Assembly: GCF_001592205.1 (NCBI RefSeq)
Contig: NZ_BCWM01000004.1
Coordinates: forward strand, 62,001-126,000
Direction of reading: 5' to 3'
DNA from: Brevundimonas vesicularis NBRC 12165
GTDB taxonomy: Bacteria; Pseudomonadota; Alphaproteobacteria; Caulobacterales; Caulobacteraceae
DNA: 64,000 nucleotides
Shown: piece by piece, positions 63,141 to 64,000 of the stretch
How the letters are laid out: the number at the start of each line of letters is the position of its first letter
Position numbering within the stretch: the stretch's first letter is position 1
Translations under genes and position numbers: made by a program
The notes under the pieces: generated by a model
The model's input: the letters and a program-made list of their open reading frames with translations, nothing else
What the model was told of the DNA's origin: nothing
The model's database searches: none

Positions 63141-63892
63141 TCTTCGCCCGCCTGCGGCCGCTGCCGGATCCCGATCATCTGCCGGCCCTGGACGCGGCCT
63201 ATCTGTCGAGCAACCCGGCCGCCGGCCTGGGTCCGCACGACCACCCGCCACGCATCCTTCTCCTGTACGGGTCGCTGCGCGAGCGCTCCTATTCGCGGCT
63301 CTGCGTCGAGGAAGCGGCCCGCTTGCTGCAGCGCATGGGATGCGAGACCCGCATCTTCGACCCCTCCGACCTGCCTCTGCCGGGCTCGCCCGGCGACGAC
63401 GACCATCCGGCGGTGCGCGAGCTGCGCGAGCACGCCCTGTGGTCGGAGGGCATGGTCTGGTGCAGTCCGGAACGGCACGGCCAGGTCTCCGGACTGATGA
63501 AGCTGCAGATCGATCACCTGCCATTGAGTTTGGGCGGCATGCGCCCGACCCAGGGCCGCACGCTCGCGGTGATGCAGGTGTCGGGCGGTTCCCAGAGCTT
63601 CAACGCCGTCAACACCCTGCGCCTTCTGGGCCGCTGGATGCGGATGATCACCATTCCCAACCAGTCGAGCGTGGCCAAGGCCTTTCAGGAGTTCGACGAG
63701 GCCGGCCGGATGAAGCCTTCGGCCTACTATGAGCGCATCGTCGATGTGATGGAGGAGCTGGTGCGCTTCACTGTCCTCACTCGACCGCACGCCACCCAGC
63801 TCGTGGACCGCTACTCCGAGCGCAAGGCGGCCGGCAGTCCGGTCGAGGCCGCAGCGGATCTCTCCGCCATCGCCATCGCGCGTCAGGCGTGA
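63137..63892 (+). CDS. arsH: ArsH, NADPH-dependent FMN reductase
   Basis: A 251-residue flavoprotein: [102 protein letters not shown] is ArsH. Known ArsH enzymes oxidise methylated arsenite or reduce quinones. ATGA overlap with the acetyltransferase. Confidence 0.95.
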   Translation: MIFARLRPLPDPDHLPALDAAYLSSNPAAGLGPHDHPPRILLLYGSLRERSYSRLCVEEAARLLQRMGCETRIFDPSDLPLPGSPGDDDHPAVRELREHALWSEGMVWCSPERHGQVSGLMKLQIDHLPLSLGGMRPTQGRTLAVMQVSGGSQSFNAVNTLRLLGRWMRMITIPNQSSVAKAFQEFDEAGRMKPSAYYERIVDVMEELVRFTVLTRPHATQLVDRYSERKAAGSPVEAAADLSAIAIARQA

Positions 63893-63939
63893 GGCCGCGT
63901 CGGCGGCGCCTTGCGGCGTCGCGCGCCTGGCAAAGGTGG

Positions 63940-64000
63940 TAATTCGCCACTTCTGGCGAATTAGGCGGGTTGTTGGCGGTAACTCGCCAGATGTGGCGAA
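63940..64000. repeat. Tandem pair of palindromes at the right edge
   Basis: First copy: TAATTCGCCA, CTTC, TGGCGAATTA (63940-63963), perfect 10-bp arms. Second: TAACTCGCCA, GATG, TGGCGAA at 63980-64000, cut by the edge. Centres are 40 bases apart. Confidence 0.85.

Larger units (their letters stand above)
59068..64000. mobile_element. Genomic island with integrase and arsenic operon, right end outside
   Basis: Integrase, AlpA-like factor and ars operon form one block. The left limit is set by the repeated motifs upstream of the integrase; no target gene or attachment repeat was identified. Extent is an inference. Confidence 0.4.

Overview
The window is high-GC DNA from an alphaproteobacterium of the Caulobacteraceae, most likely Brevundimonas. 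The evidence is a circularly permuted two-piece tmRNA with an ANDNFA-type tag next to an SspB-alpha gene, a pyruvate dehydrogenase E1 beta with its own lipoyl domain, and frequent ATGA gene overlaps. Genus is inferred from these traits; no database comparison was possible.

Positions 1 to about 32,400 look like conserved chromosome. They hold a partial acyl-CoA/acyl-ACP synthetase, a lipA operon, rpmF, eno, an ftsB-like gene, a pyruvate dehydrogenase operon (pdhA, lipoylated pdhB, pdhC, a glutathione peroxidase, lpdA), a UvrD/PcrA helicase, small envelope proteins, fumC, rusA, sspB beside ssrA, miaA, an Mrp-type ATPase, an old yellow enzyme, folA, a MazG-like gene, thyA, a divergent ilvC paralogue, tRNA-Pro(CGG) and tRNA-Gln(TTG). 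No broken gene was seen in this part.

At tRNA-Gln the character changes. A tyrosine integrase points into the tRNA 3' end and its reading frame runs through the whole tRNA. To its right lie accessory modules: copper P-type ATPase with a divergent csoR and shared operator; RidA/LysR; SDR/TetR with an operator; VOC, azoreductase and LysR; a frameshifted outer-membrane channel; a cupin; a membrane protein with an in-frame TGA; a secreted amidohydrolase; a TetR/TolC/HlyD/two-permease efflux operon without an ATPase; a frameshifted solute-binding protein; and a TetR-controlled fatty-acid operon (thioesterase, 3-hydroxyacyl-CoA dehydrogenase, oleate hydratase) with a 14-bp-arm operator. Four coding sequences between 42.5 and 57.6 kb carry disruptions.

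From about 59.1 kb a second integrase, with an AlpA-like factor and repeated motifs upstream, introduces an arsenic resistance operon, arsR-arsC-acr3-arsN2-arsH, packed with overlapping codons. The window ends inside a tandem pair of palindromes that probably belongs to the next element or operator region.

The likeliest unusual systems are the fatty-acid hydration operon with its divergent operator and orphan terminator, the integrase read through tRNA-Gln, and the terminal palindrome pair.
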